A stretch of 21,029 bases of DNA from JARRNJ01 sp037385045. GTDB lineage: Bacteria > Pseudomonadota > Gammaproteobacteria > JASBUN01. A program made the position numbers and the translations under genes. The notes under the pieces were generated by a model. The model searched no databases. It was not told where the DNA came from and saw only the letters and a list, made by a program, of their open reading frames with translations. The first letter of the stretch is position 1, and each line of letters opens with the position of its first letter. Shown here piece by piece: positions 8,230-15,286 of this stretch. The DNA is taken from contig JARRNJ010000068.1 in the NCBI GenBank assembly GCA_037385045.1, positions 1 through 21,029 on the forward strand, in the 5' to 3' direction.

Positions 8230-9069
8230 CTACTTGGCGTCGGGATGAAACAGCTGCTTGCCCTTGAGCCGGTAATCGGCGACCACCTTCTGGCCCGCCG
8301 GGGAAATGATCCAGTTGTGGAACTTCATTGCCAGGTCTTTCTTCACGTTGGGGCAACGCTTGGGGTTGACCAACATGACCCCATACTGGTTGAACAGATC
8401 CGGATCACCCTGCACCAGGATCTTCAGATTGCGGCGGTTGTTGAAGCTGATCCAGGTGCCGCGGTCGGTGAGCGTGTAGCCGTTCATGGCCGCTGCGGTG
8501 TTGAGGGTCGCGCCCATGCCGGAACCGGTCTCCCGATACCAGCCACCGCTGGCCTTTTGCGGTTTCACGTCCGTTTTGCGCCACAACGCCAGTTCCTTCT
8601 TATTGGTACCGCTGTTGTCGCCGCGGGAAAGGAAAATGGATTTGGTCGTGGCGATCTTCTCCAGCGCCTTGGCGGCGTTCTTCATGCCCTTGACGCCCGC
8701 CGGGTCCGAGGCCGGACCGACGATGACGAAATCGTTATACATGACGTCGCGGCGGTCGATGCCGTAGCCGGCCTTGACGTACCTGAGCTCGGCCGGCTTG
8801 GCGTGCACCAGCAGGGCATCGGCGTCGCAACGCTTGCCCATGTCCAGCGCGGCACCCGTGCCGACCGCAACGACGTGGACATCGATCCCGGTGGCGGCCT
8901 TGAATTTGGGCAGCAGGTAGTCGAACAGGCCGGAGTTCTGGGTCGAGGTCGTGGAGGCCAGTGTGATGAAAGGCGTCGCGGCCGCGACGGAACCGGCGAA
9001 CAACAAAGCCGCCGCTGCGCCGGCGACCAACAGGAAGCGGGAACGAAGCGCCTTTATTGGATTTTTCAT
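8230..9069 (-). CDS. tupA: Tungstate ABC transporter, periplasmic substrate-binding protein
   Basis: 279 residues with a signal peptide (basic start, AAAALLFAGSVAAA, cleavage near residue 31). The mature N-terminus ITLASTTSTQNSGLFDYLLP carries the TTST-NSG oxyanion-binding signature that separates TupA from molybdate-binding ModA. A second signature, FLSRGDNSGTNKKELALW, and the following GWYRETGSGMGATLN segment are also TupA hallmarks. The protein captures tungstate (possibly also molybdate) and hands it to TupB/TupC. GGAG lies a few bases before the ATG in CAGGAGACTACCA. It is the last gene of the operon, 57 bp after tupC, and a strong terminator follows. In most tup loci the binding protein comes first. 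Confidence 0.93.
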   Translation of the reverse strand: MKNPIKALRSRFLLVAGAAAALLFAGSVAAATPFITLASTTSTQNSGLFDYLLPKFKAATGIDVHVVAVGTGAALDMGKRCDADALLVHAKPAELRYVKAGYGIDRRDVMYNDFVIVGPASDPAGVKGMKNAAKALEKIATTKSIFLSRGDNSGTNKKELALWRKTDVKPQKASGGWYRETGSGMGATLNTAAAMNGYTLTDRGTWISFNNRRNLKILVQGDPDLFNQYGVMLVNPKRCPNVKKDLAMKFHNWIISPAGQKVVADYRLKGKQLFHPDAK

Positions 9070-9126
9070 TGGTAGTCTCCTGTCGTGCGTGGGTGGATCG
9101 ATAGAACCGGCATGAACTGCGCCTTC

Positions 9127-9903
9127 CTAGAGCAACAGCTTGCCTTGCAGAAAAGCGGTCGCCTGCCGCGTCCGCGGCTGTTCGAAGAACTCCGGCGCCG
9201 GAGTGTGCTCCAGCAGTCGTCCGCGGTTAAGGAACAGGACTTCTTCGCCCAGCCGCTTGGCCTGGGCGAGGTCATGGGAGGTCATGATGACTTTGGTACC
9301 GGTATCGCGGATGGTGCGTACCAGCTTTTCCACCGCCAGGGTCGCCGGTGGATCGAGATTCGCCGTCGGCTCGTCGAGCATCAGCACCTCGGGTTCCAGC
9401 GCCCACGCCCGGGCGATCGCCAGGCGTTGGCGCTCGCCGCCCGAGAGGCGCCGTGCCGGGCGCTTTGCCAGTTGAGTAAGCGACGTCTGCTCCAGGGCCT
9501 GCCAGACGCGTTGCCTGCGCCGGGCGCGGGACAGGCCCTTCACTTTCAACGGGAACGAAACGTTGGCGAACACCGAGCGCCTGAGCAGCAACGGCCTTTG
9601 GAACACCATGGTCAGGCGTTGACCGCATTTGCCCGGGTGCATGCCGCCCCAACGCACCGTGCCTGCGCTGGGAATGAGCAGCCCGTGGCACAGGCGCAAC
9701 AGCAGCGTCTTGCCGGCGCCGTTGGGCCCCATGATCATGGTCACGGCCCCCCTGGCCAGGTCGAACGAAACGTCTTCAATGAGCGTTTGCCCGTCGACCC
9801 GGTAACTCAATCCTCGCACCTGCAACGGCAGCAGGCTCGAAGCCCGCGCAAGGGGCCGTTCGCCGGGCTCGTTCGCCTGGGTGTCGGGTTGCACTTCAGC
9901 CAT
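9127..9903 (-). CDS. tupC: Tungstate ABC transporter, ATP-binding protein
   Basis: 258 residues, cytoplasmic ATPase of the importer. Walker A GPNGAGKT at 59-66, Q-loop Q102, signature LSGGERQR at 153-160, Walker B VLMLDEP at 173-179 and H-loop H210 are all intact, so it should be active. An N-terminal stretch of about 25 residues precedes the ABC fold. The ATG at 9903 overlaps the tupB stop by eight bases, suggesting translational coupling. An ATG at 9921 is in frame and would add six residues; neither has a clear ribosome site. It lacks the C-terminal oxyanion-sensing domain found in ModC, as expected for TupC. Assignment to tungstate rather than molybdate rests on the linked tupA. Confidence 0.92.
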   Translation of the reverse strand: MAEVQPDTQANEPGERPLARASSLLPLQVRGLSYRVDGQTLIEDVSFDLARGAVTMIMGPNGAGKTLLLRLCHGLLIPSAGTVRWGGMHPGKCGQRLTMVFQRPLLLRRSVFANVSFPLKVKGLSRARRRQRVWQALEQTSLTQLAKRPARRLSGGERQRLAIARAWALEPEVLMLDEPTANLDPPATLAVEKLVRTIRDTGTKVIMTSHDLAQAKRLGEEVLFLNRGRLLEHTPAPEFFEQPRTRQATAFLQGKLLL

Positions 9904-10600
9904 AGTGCCGATAGGCGACATCGCGCATTCCCATTGCTGCCAGGTTGATCGACAGCGACAGTCCGATCAGTACCAGTCCCAGGGCCAACGCCAATGGCAG
10001 GCTGCCCTTGCTCGTTTCCAGCACAATTGCGGTGGTCATGATGCGGGTGACGTGGTTGATGTTGCCGCCGACGATGATCACCGCGCCCACCTCGGCGAAC
10101 GCCCGGCCGAAGCCGGCCAGCACCGCAGTGATCAGGCTGAAGCGCCCGTCCCAGAGCAGTGCCAGGGCCATGCCGAAGCGGCGGCTGCCGAGCGAGCGCA
10201 GTTGTTCCTCGTATTCCTCATGCAGGTCCGCCACGGTCTGACGGGTCAACGCGGCGATAATGGGTGTGACCAGAATGAACTGGGCGATGATCATGGCGGT
10301 GGGGGTGAAAAGCAGCTCGAGGAAACCGAGGGGTCCCGAGTGGGACAGGATCAAGTACACGGTCAGGCCCACGACGACGGGCGGCAAGCCCATGAAGGCG
10401 TTGAGCAGGGCGATGATGATCCCGCGGCCCGGGAAGCGTGCCAGTGCCACCAGTGCACCCAGCGGCAGGCCGACCAGTACCGCCAGGCCTACGGCGCTCA
10501 AGGTCACCCGCAGCGATAGCAGAATGATTTCCGCGAGCGCCTGGTCGCCATGCAGAATCAGGTGCAGGGCGGTTGCGAAGGCGGCACCAAAATCACTCAT
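9896..10600 (-). CDS. tupB: Tungstate ABC transporter, permease protein
   Basis: 234 residues, five or six membrane segments, the inner-membrane channel of the importer. LRVTLSAVGLAVLVGLPLGALVAL begins the typical permease core, and MGLPPVVVGLTVYLIL is characteristic of the TupB/ModB group. The cytoplasmic coupling loop EEYEEQLRSLGSRR (about 126-139) is the EAA-type contact with TupC. MSDFGAAF at 10600 is chosen as the start because residues upstream in the open frame are not permease-like; the ribosome site is weak. First gene of the tupB-tupC-tupA run. A 7-bp GC hairpin lies 25 bp upstream in the leader. Confidence 0.92.
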   Translation of the reverse strand: MSDFGAAFATALHLILHGDQALAEIILLSLRVTLSAVGLAVLVGLPLGALVALARFPGRGIIIALLNAFMGLPPVVVGLTVYLILSHSGPLGFLELLFTPTAMIIAQFILVTPIIAALTRQTVADLHEEYEEQLRSLGSRRFGMALALLWDGRFSLITAVLAGFGRAFAEVGAVIIVGGNINHVTRIMTTAIVLETSKGSLPLALALGLVLIGLSLSINLAAMGMRDVAYRHYG

Positions 10601-10624
10601 ATCAAGGGATCCATCGCCAAACCA

Positions 10625-10645
10625 GGCCCGGTAAGGGGCCGGGCC
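10625..10645 (-). promoter_or_regulatory. Hairpin in the tupB leader
   Basis: GGCCCGG and CCGGGCC form a perfect 7-bp stem with a seven-base loop, 25 bp upstream of the tupB start. It could affect tupB expression. It does not match the Moco/Tuco riboswitch core that I recall upstream of some molybdate and tungstate genes. Confidence 0.3.
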
Positions 10646-10934
10646 GGCGTACCGTACTTTCTGGCGAAACCATGCGTTGCCGACACATCCGCACACCGGT
10701 CAGTTGACGGCCGCAACGCAACCTGTGCGGCGGCGCACGCCAGCCGGGTGCAAATCCAATGCCATTGCCGGTGATTGAGTCGCAGCGACCAAACCCCGTG
10801 CTGGATTTTTGGGTTAATTTTTTGTTTCTTTTGTCTTTTTGGATTTGGGTTGGCGGGCGATAAAGAACGGAAAATCCAAAATATGGCGCCAAACTGCAGG
10901 CATTTGACGGTCGATTCTGACGCGTGTGGGACAA

Positions 10935-10960
10935 TATGACGCAGTCCCGGTCGCGTCATA
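10935..10960. promoter_or_regulatory. Perfect inverted repeat, candidate operator
   Basis: TATGACGC (10935-10942) and GCGTCATA (10953-10960) are perfect inverted copies separated by ten bases. Further same-direction half-sites TGACGG (10905) and TGACGC (10918) lie just upstream. The arrangement looks like a binding site for a dimeric regulator of tupBCA, cbpAM or both. The regulator is unknown. Confidence 0.45.
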
Positions 10961-11218
10961 ATGTCGGATTAACCGCGGCACCGCGACCGTCGTAAGGTCG
11001 TCTGGCGCTTACGGACCCGGGCGAGAGCCGGGGACGTGCGACGGCCTGGATCCTGCCGCGTTGCGGCCACCGGCGAGGTTGCTCCGGGGTAGTGGGGCGC
11101 GCTGCTCGGGGCGGGCCGCGGAACGGGTCTCGATGCGCCCGGCCGGCGCGGGTCGGCGAACCGGGGGAGGGCGGCCGGGAATCGGCTACGGCAGCGGAAA
11201 CAGCCCCCTGTCGAGCGT

Positions 11219-11250
11219 CTTGCATATTGGAACCGGGGACCCAATATTTA
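11219..11250 (+). promoter_or_regulatory. Candidate sigma-32 (heat-shock) promoter of cbpA
   Basis: CTTGCAT, a 14-base spacer, then CCCAATATTTA resembles the RpoH consensus (CTTGAAA, 13-15 bases, CCCCATAT). It lies about 60 bp upstream of the cbpA start. A sigma-70 reading (TTGCAT, 17, AATATT) is weaker but possible. Confidence 0.42.
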
Positions 11251-11309
11251 TTCTCGTCTTCCTGAACCGCCCCACGCTTGCGGGGCGGCGGGTGTCAGCA
11301 GGAGCCGCA

Positions 11310-12263
11310 ATGGAGTTCAAAGACTATTACCAGATCATGGGCGTGCCGCGCGATGCAACCCAGGACGAGATCAAACGCGCTTACCGCAAGCTGGCGCGCA
11401 AATATCATCCGGACGTCAGCAAGGCAGCCGACGCCGAGGCGCGCTTCAAGGAGATCGGCGAAGCCTACGAAGTGCTCAAGGACCCGGAGAAGCGCGCTGC
11501 CTACGATCAGCTCGGTTCCCAATGGAAATCCGGCCAGGAGTTTCGTCCGCCGCCGGATTGGGATCAGGGATTCGAGTTTCACGGCGGCGGCTTCACCGGC
11601 GCCGATGCCGGTGGTTTCAGCGATTTCTTCGAAAGCCTGTTCGGCCGCGGCGGTTTCGCGCAGGGCTTTGGCGGACGCGGCCATCGTGAGTTTCACGCCC
11701 GCGGCGAGGACACCTACGCCAAGGTGTTGATCGACCTCGAGGATGCCTACCACGGCGCCACCCGAACCCTCGGCCTGAAGCACACGGAGTTGGGGGCCGA
11801 CGGCCGCCCCGTGGTCAAGGAGCGCACCCTCAACGTGCGCATTCCCAAAGGCGTGCGGCAGGGTCAGCACATCCGTCTGGCGCGCCAGGGCGGTGCCGGC
11901 CTCGGCAAGGGCGAACCGGGTGACCTGTTCCTGGAAGTGGAATTCCGGCCGCATCCGCTCTATCACGTGGAGGGACGCGACGTGTACCTGGATCTGCCGG
12001 TGGCGCCATGGGAAGCGGCGTTGGGCGCTTCGGTCAAGGCGCCCACGCCTACCGGAGCGGTGGATCTGAAGGTCCCGGCCGGTTCGGCAAATGGCCGCAA
12101 GCTGCGGTTGAAAGGGCGTGGCATACCCGGCAGCCCGGCGGGGGATCTCTATGTGATGCTCAACATCGCCCTGCCGGACGCCGACAGCGAAGCGGCCAAG
12201 GCGGCCTACCGCGAGTTGGCCCGTTCGCTGCCGTTCAATCCGCGGGCGCATTTGGGAGTATGA
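11310..12263 (+). CDS. cbpA: Curved-DNA-binding J-domain protein CbpA
   Basis: 317 residues, close to the 306 of E. coli CbpA. It is a DnaK co-chaperone and nucleoid-associated protein. The N-terminal J-domain (residues 1-70) has the catalytic HPD at 33-35. A Gly/Phe-rich linker follows (about 85-125: FHGGGFTGADAGGFSDFFESLFGR in part). The two C-terminal beta-domains begin near 130 (EDTYAKVLIDLEDAYHGAT). The four CxxCxGxG zinc repeats of DnaJ are absent, which identifies the CbpA type. ATG at 11310 has GGAG five bases upstream; the longer open frame upstream is non-coding in character. cbpM follows six bases after the stop, so the pair forms an operon. Confidence 0.95.
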   Translation: MEFKDYYQIMGVPRDATQDEIKRAYRKLARKYHPDVSKAADAEARFKEIGEAYEVLKDPEKRAAYDQLGSQWKSGQEFRPPPDWDQGFEFHGGGFTGADAGGFSDFFESLFGRGGFAQGFGGRGHREFHARGEDTYAKVLIDLEDAYHGATRTLGLKHTELGADGRPVVKERTLNVRIPKGVRQGQHIRLARQGGAGLGKGEPGDLFLEVEFRPHPLYHVEGRDVYLDLPVAPWEAALGASVKAPTPTGAVDLKVPAGSANGRKLRLKGRGIPGSPAGDLYVMLNIALPDADSEAAKAAYRELARSLPFNPRAHLGV

Positions 12264-12269
12264 CCGATT

Positions 12270-12590
12270 ATGAAGACGCAGACACCGCCGTCGTTATCGG
12301 GCGAGTTGCTGGACGAAGCAGTGGAGTTGACCTTGGCTGAATTCTGCCGCCTGTGCCGGCTGCCGGCCGAAGAGGTGCTGGAACTGGTCGATGAGGGCAT
12401 TGTCGAGCCCATTGGGCGCAATCGCGAAAGGTGGCGATTCCGGGCGGTGAGCGTGCGCCGGGTTCACTGTGCGGTTCAACTGCGCCGTGATCTTGGGGTC
12501 AACTGGCCCGGTGCGGCGCTGGCGTTGGAGCTGCTCGACGAGCTTCAGGCGGTGCGCGCCCGGCTGCGCCGCCTGGGGGGCCAGCTGTAA
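12270..12590 (+). CDS. cbpM: Chaperone modulatory protein CbpM
   Basis: 106 residues. CbpM binds the CbpA J-domain and inhibits both its co-chaperone and DNA-binding activities. The LTLAEFCRLCRLPAEEVLELVDEGIVEP segment is the MerR-like winged-helix start of the family. WRFRAVSVRRVHCAVQLRRDLGVNWPGAALALELLDEL is the conserved middle and dimer helix. The ribosome site GGGAG lies within the end of cbpA, and the six-base gap implies coupled expression. Nothing is missing compared with the family. Confidence 0.93.
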   Translation: MKTQTPPSLSGELLDEAVELTLAEFCRLCRLPAEEVLELVDEGIVEPIGRNRERWRFRAVSVRRVHCAVQLRRDLGVNWPGAALALELLDELQAVRARLRRLGGQL

Positions 12591-12886
12591 CTTCTCAGGA
12601 GGTTGTTCACCGGGCGATTCATCGGCCACAGGCTGAGGTGTGAGCGGTTTCGGGAGTCGGCGTTTGGCATGAAGCAGATGGCCTTATGGACGCAATTGAG
12701 TTGCGGTGCGGCGTGCCAAACGCACCCGGCGGCCGGTGATTGGCCCGTGAGGCGCTGGCGGCCGGGTCGAGGCCGCGGGCCGGCGCGCAGCGCATCCACC
12801 GTTCTCACGGCCATTGTGTGAACAACCCGGTGGCGTTACACAGCTAGCCCGCCGGGGCGGGAGATATGGCGTAACAAGAGAGGATC
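12591..12886. other. Intergenic region between cbpM and trxC
   Basis: 296 bp without a credible gene. No T-tailed terminator is visible after cbpM. Near trxC a small stem (CCCGC, loop CGGG, GCGGG; 12848-12861) sits inside wider GTTAC/GTAAC arms (12835-12875), forming a possible leader structure. The remainder is unremarkable GC-rich sequence. Confidence 0.4.
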
Positions 12887-13324
12887 ATGAGCGAATCATT
12901 GCATATTGTCTGTCCCCACTGCGATGCGGTGAACCGCATCCCGGCCGCGCGCCTGGGTGAAGGCCCGAAGTGCGGCAAATGTCACCGGCCGTTGTTTACC
13001 GGGCATCCCGTCGAACTCACCGCAGCCAGCTTCCAACAGCATGCCGCGCGCAGCGATATCCCATTGCTGGTGGATTTCTGGGCCCCCTGGTGCGGGCCGT
13101 GTAAGATGATGGCGCCGCAGTTCGTCCAGGCTGCCGCGCAGTTGGAACCGCGCGTGCGCTTGGCCAAGGTCAACACCGATGCCGAGCAGATGCTGGGGGC
13201 GCAGTTCGGCATTCGCAGCATCCCCACCCTGGCACTGTTCAAAGGCGGGCACGAAGTGGCACGCCAGGCGGGCGCCATGGGCGCCGCGGACATCGTGCGC
13301 TGGGCCCGCTCCCACGGCGCCTAA
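12887..13324 (+). CDS. trxC: Thioredoxin 2 (zinc-ribbon thioredoxin)
   Basis: 145 residues (E. coli TrxC is 139), a cytoplasmic disulfide reductase often tied to oxidative stress. The N-terminal zinc ribbon uses C9/C12 and C29/C32. The thioredoxin fold follows, with active site WCGPC at 68-72 preceded by LLVDFWAP and the cis-proline loop IRSIPTLALF. All catalytic residues are present. AAGAGAGGA immediately upstream of the ATG supplies the ribosome site. It appears to be a single-gene unit. A stem-loop shared with the convergent PEP-CTERM gene lies about 160 bp downstream. No OxyR site was identified. Confidence 0.95.
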   Translation: MSESLHIVCPHCDAVNRIPAARLGEGPKCGKCHRPLFTGHPVELTAASFQQHAARSDIPLLVDFWAPWCGPCKMMAPQFVQAAAQLEPRVRLAKVNTDAEQMLGAQFGIRSIPTLALFKGGHEVARQAGAMGAADIVRWARSHGA

Positions 13325-13469
13325 CCGGACTCCACGCCACATTGCGCAGGCTCGCGTAGGTTGCGTCAAGGCCCAAGGCCGGACGCGCCGTATGCTTGGT
13401 GCCACGGGCGCGGTGCTCAATATGGTGCTATTCACTCACGTGCCCAGCCTTCGCCGATGAAAACTTCGG

Positions 13470-13511
13470 CAAAATATCGCGCAAAACAAACCCCGCTCAT
13501 GGCGGGGTTTG
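13470..13511 (-). terminator. Terminator between trxC and the PEP-CTERM gene
   Basis: CAAACCCCGC (13487-13496) and GCGGGGTTTG (13502-13511) form a perfect 10-bp stem with a five-base loop. On the minus strand it is followed by TTTTGCGCGATATTTT, so it should end the PEP-CTERM transcript. The stem may also serve trxC from the other side, where the tail is poor. Confidence 0.82.
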
Positions 13512-13547
13512 CACTGTCGGTCGTAATGCGCTTTTTGAAGATTCTTG

Positions 13548-14516
13548 CTAGCCCTTGTGTCCCCTGCGAGCAAATGCCATACCCACGAGCCCGAGGCCCA
13601 GTAGAGCGAGAACAGAAGGTTCGGGCACGGTGCCGCCGTCGCCACCGGCAGCAGGTGCACCACTGCCAAAGATTGTGCTGGTGCTGTACGTTGTGGTGGC
13701 CCCGGGTGCCAGGGAGAACGTGTTACGCAGAGCCAGTGTAACGTCATAGCCCGCACCGGCGTCGATGAACTGGTCTAGATCCCCTCCGTCGCCGACGACG
13801 GTGTCGGCCAGGGCCGTACCGTTGATAATCCGACTGCGCAATCCGGAATAACCGGCTACCTCGTAGCGCCCGGTTGCCGGGATCGTTCCGCCTTCACCGG
13901 TGATCCCGACAAAGGTGGTGGAGGTGCTCGCTCCTGTTGCGCTGTCGGTCTCGAATAAGACTTCCGTGCCGCCGCCCAGGAACAGTCGTCCGCCACCGTC
14001 GATAAGCGAGCCATCGAAGTACAGGTCACCGTCGATATAGCGGACCAGTTCGAAACTGGCTGAACTCGCCCCCGGATTGGTGACGGTGTAGACCTGATCA
14101 AGGCGTGACCCGGACGTGAGGGTAACCAGCGATTGGGTCAGCGAGAAATCCAATCCGCCATAAGTGAAGGAACTCTGGGCCGAAGTGGAACTACCCGTGA
14201 CCGTGGGATTGGTGAGGGAGCCGCTGCTGCCGATGTCGCCGGACGTCAGGAATGTGCGGGCGGCGCCGGTTCCAAAGGCAATGCCGGATTCATAGGTTGT
14301 TCCTGCGGCGCCAATGGCACCGATCGGGTCATAGACGGCGTTGCTTGAATCGCTGCCCACGCTCGATCCAAATGCGCCATAACCATCCACGCCGAGCGTT
14401 ACGGTCCCATCCCCCGTTCCATTGGTCAGAACGAAAGGACTGGCAAACGCGGAGGAAGCCACAGCAAATAGAGCCGTCCCGAGAATGACCGGGTGAAAAG
14501 ATCGCTTAAGGTTCAT
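13548..14516 (-). CDS. PEP-CTERM sorting-domain surface protein
   Basis: 322 residues, secreted. It has an N-terminal signal peptide (MNLKRSFHPVILGTALFAVASSAFA). A Gly/Ser/Thr-rich beta-type body of about 265 residues shows no enzyme motif. The C-terminal tripartite signal is at residues 297-322: VPEPS, the hydrophobic stretch VLALLGLGLVGMAFA, and a basic RRGHKG tail. In bacteria with exosortase (XrtA/EpsH type) this tail is processed and the protein goes to the surface or extracellular matrix. The start at 14516 has AAGGA nine bases upstream. A sigma-54 promoter lies about 110 bp upstream, and the neighbouring divergent gene is a polysaccharide chain-length protein. No exosortase gene is in the window. 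The body is not a family I recognise. Confidence 0.93.
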   Translation of the reverse strand: MNLKRSFHPVILGTALFAVASSAFASPFVLTNGTGDGTVTLGVDGYGAFGSSVGSDSSNAVYDPIGAIGAAGTTYESGIAFGTGAARTFLTSGDIGSSGSLTNPTVTGSSTSAQSSFTYGGLDFSLTQSLVTLTSGSRLDQVYTVTNPGASSASFELVRYIDGDLYFDGSLIDGGGRLFLGGGTEVLFETDSATGASTSTTFVGITGEGGTIPATGRYEVAGYSGLRSRIINGTALADTVVGDGGDLDQFIDAGAGYDVTLALRNTFSLAPGATTTYSTSTIFGSGAPAAGGDGGTVPEPSVLALLGLGLVGMAFARRGHKG

Positions 14517-14626
14517 TTCGGCGATTCCTTAGTGTGAATTTGTGAATCACGAAGCAATTCTCGTTAGTGCGAAACGCGCCACATATATCGATTGCATTGG
14601 GCGAGCGCTTCTACCCGAATAAATAG

Positions 14627-14641
14627 GCAAAATTAGTACCA
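14627..14641 (-). promoter_or_regulatory. Sigma-54 (RpoN) promoter of the PEP-CTERM gene
   Basis: The minus strand reads TGGTAC, five bases, TTGC, matching the -24/-12 consensus TGGCAC-N5-TTGC with exact GG-to-GC spacing (ten bases). The start point would be near 14616, giving a leader of about 100 bases before the PEP-CTERM start. Confidence 0.72.
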
Positions 14642-14703
14642 TTTTTTGGGTAATCTCAGTTATTCAAATAGTTATAGAATTGCGCGAGCGGCGTCATGCG
14701 CCT

Positions 14704-14724
14704 TTGTGTAAAATCTTTTGACAA
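14704..14724. promoter_or_regulatory. Candidate activator (PrsR-like) binding palindrome
   Basis: A 21-bp imperfect palindrome of the form TTGTnnAAA-N3-TTTnnACAA (seven of ten pairs match). It lies about 90-110 bp upstream of the predicted sigma-54 start point, the usual distance for enhancer-type activators. Assignment to PrsR is inferred from the target gene. Confidence 0.4.
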
Positions 14725-15286
14725 TTTGTGAGGCGGTGCCGTGCCCTCGGGCAATGTGGCCCCATCGATGCAAAGGGAAATCCGCGTTGAGCAGGGTGGC
14801 CCGGATTGCATTTCATTCCACTCGCGCGACACACGCCCGAAAAGGCGCACCGGAACGGGTCCTGGCCGTGCCACTGCTCGGCGCTTGGCGAGGCCGGCAG
14901 GCCCGTCGGGCTGGCTGTCCTGTTGTCGAAACCGTGACGGCCTACGCAACGAGACGGCCCCGAAACCGGGCGGCACGCCGCCTCGATCTGTAACCTCGCT
15001 TCGTCGGCGGTTAAACGCGTCCTGCAGTTCTTTCCGTCAAGTTCGCCACGCGCCCTCCGGATCGCGCTGACCGCACCGCCGTGTGCAACATCGGCCATAC
15101 GACTGTCACCAACCCCGCCGCCGGTCTATCGGGATTCCCACCGATTCAATTCCGCGCCACACGTACACGGACTTGCCGATAACGCGCGTGCGGTTAGACT
15201 AGGAGCCAGGAGCGGCGGGTTGGCGCCGGGGTGCATGCCGCGAGACGGTATGCAACTGTTTTGTTTTCTTGCGAGGCCCGCAGACA

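Larger units (their letters stand above)
10601..11309. other. 709-bp divergent regulatory region between tupB and cbpA
   Basis: No credible gene. From left to right it has the tupB leader hairpin (10625-10645), a strongly strand-asymmetric T/G-rich tract (10803-10850) with T-runs about every ten bases, a cluster of TGACGC-type half-sites ending in a perfect inverted repeat (10905-10960), a GC-rich stretch, a heat-shock-like promoter (11219-11250) and a stem just before cbpA (11267-11288). Confidence 0.6.
14517..15286. other. 770-bp divergent region between the PEP-CTERM and chain-length genes
   Basis: No credible gene in either direction; the frames here lack family likeness. The left 200 bp is AT-rich and carries the sigma-54 promoter and palindrome. 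Toward the right, TTGCCG (15173-15178), 16 bases, TAGACT (15195-15200) is a weak sigma-70-like promoter candidate for the chain-length gene. I see nothing in 14780-15120. Confidence 0.5.

Noticed and set aside
8215..9075. 286-codon open frame on the plus strand
   Set aside because: Antisense shadow of tupA, whose motifs and signal peptide are clear.
10690..10800. Possible Moco/Tuco or cobalamin riboswitch (GGTGCAAATCC resembles a B12-box piece)
   Set aside because: The remaining conserved core elements are missing and the pairing scheme could not be built on either strand.
11061..11309. N-terminal extension of cbpA in the same frame
   Set aside because: The J-domain begins right at the ATG at 11310 with a good ribosome site; the upstream translation is Arg/Gly-rich and non-homologous.
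11295..12251. 318-codon open frame on the minus strand
   Set aside because: Antisense shadow of cbpA.
14555..14585. TGGCGCG...GCAC on the minus strand as an alternative sigma-54 promoter
   Set aside because: Spacing is two bases short; the motif at 14627-14641 is correct.
14656..15098. Overlapping minus-strand frames upstream of the PEP-CTERM gene
   Set aside because: They run across the promoter region, lack family likeness and have no convincing ribosome site.
15221..15236. Second sigma-54-like motif before the chain-length gene (TGGCGC...TGC)
   Set aside because: GG-to-GC spacing is nine bases instead of ten, and sigma-54 spacing is strict.
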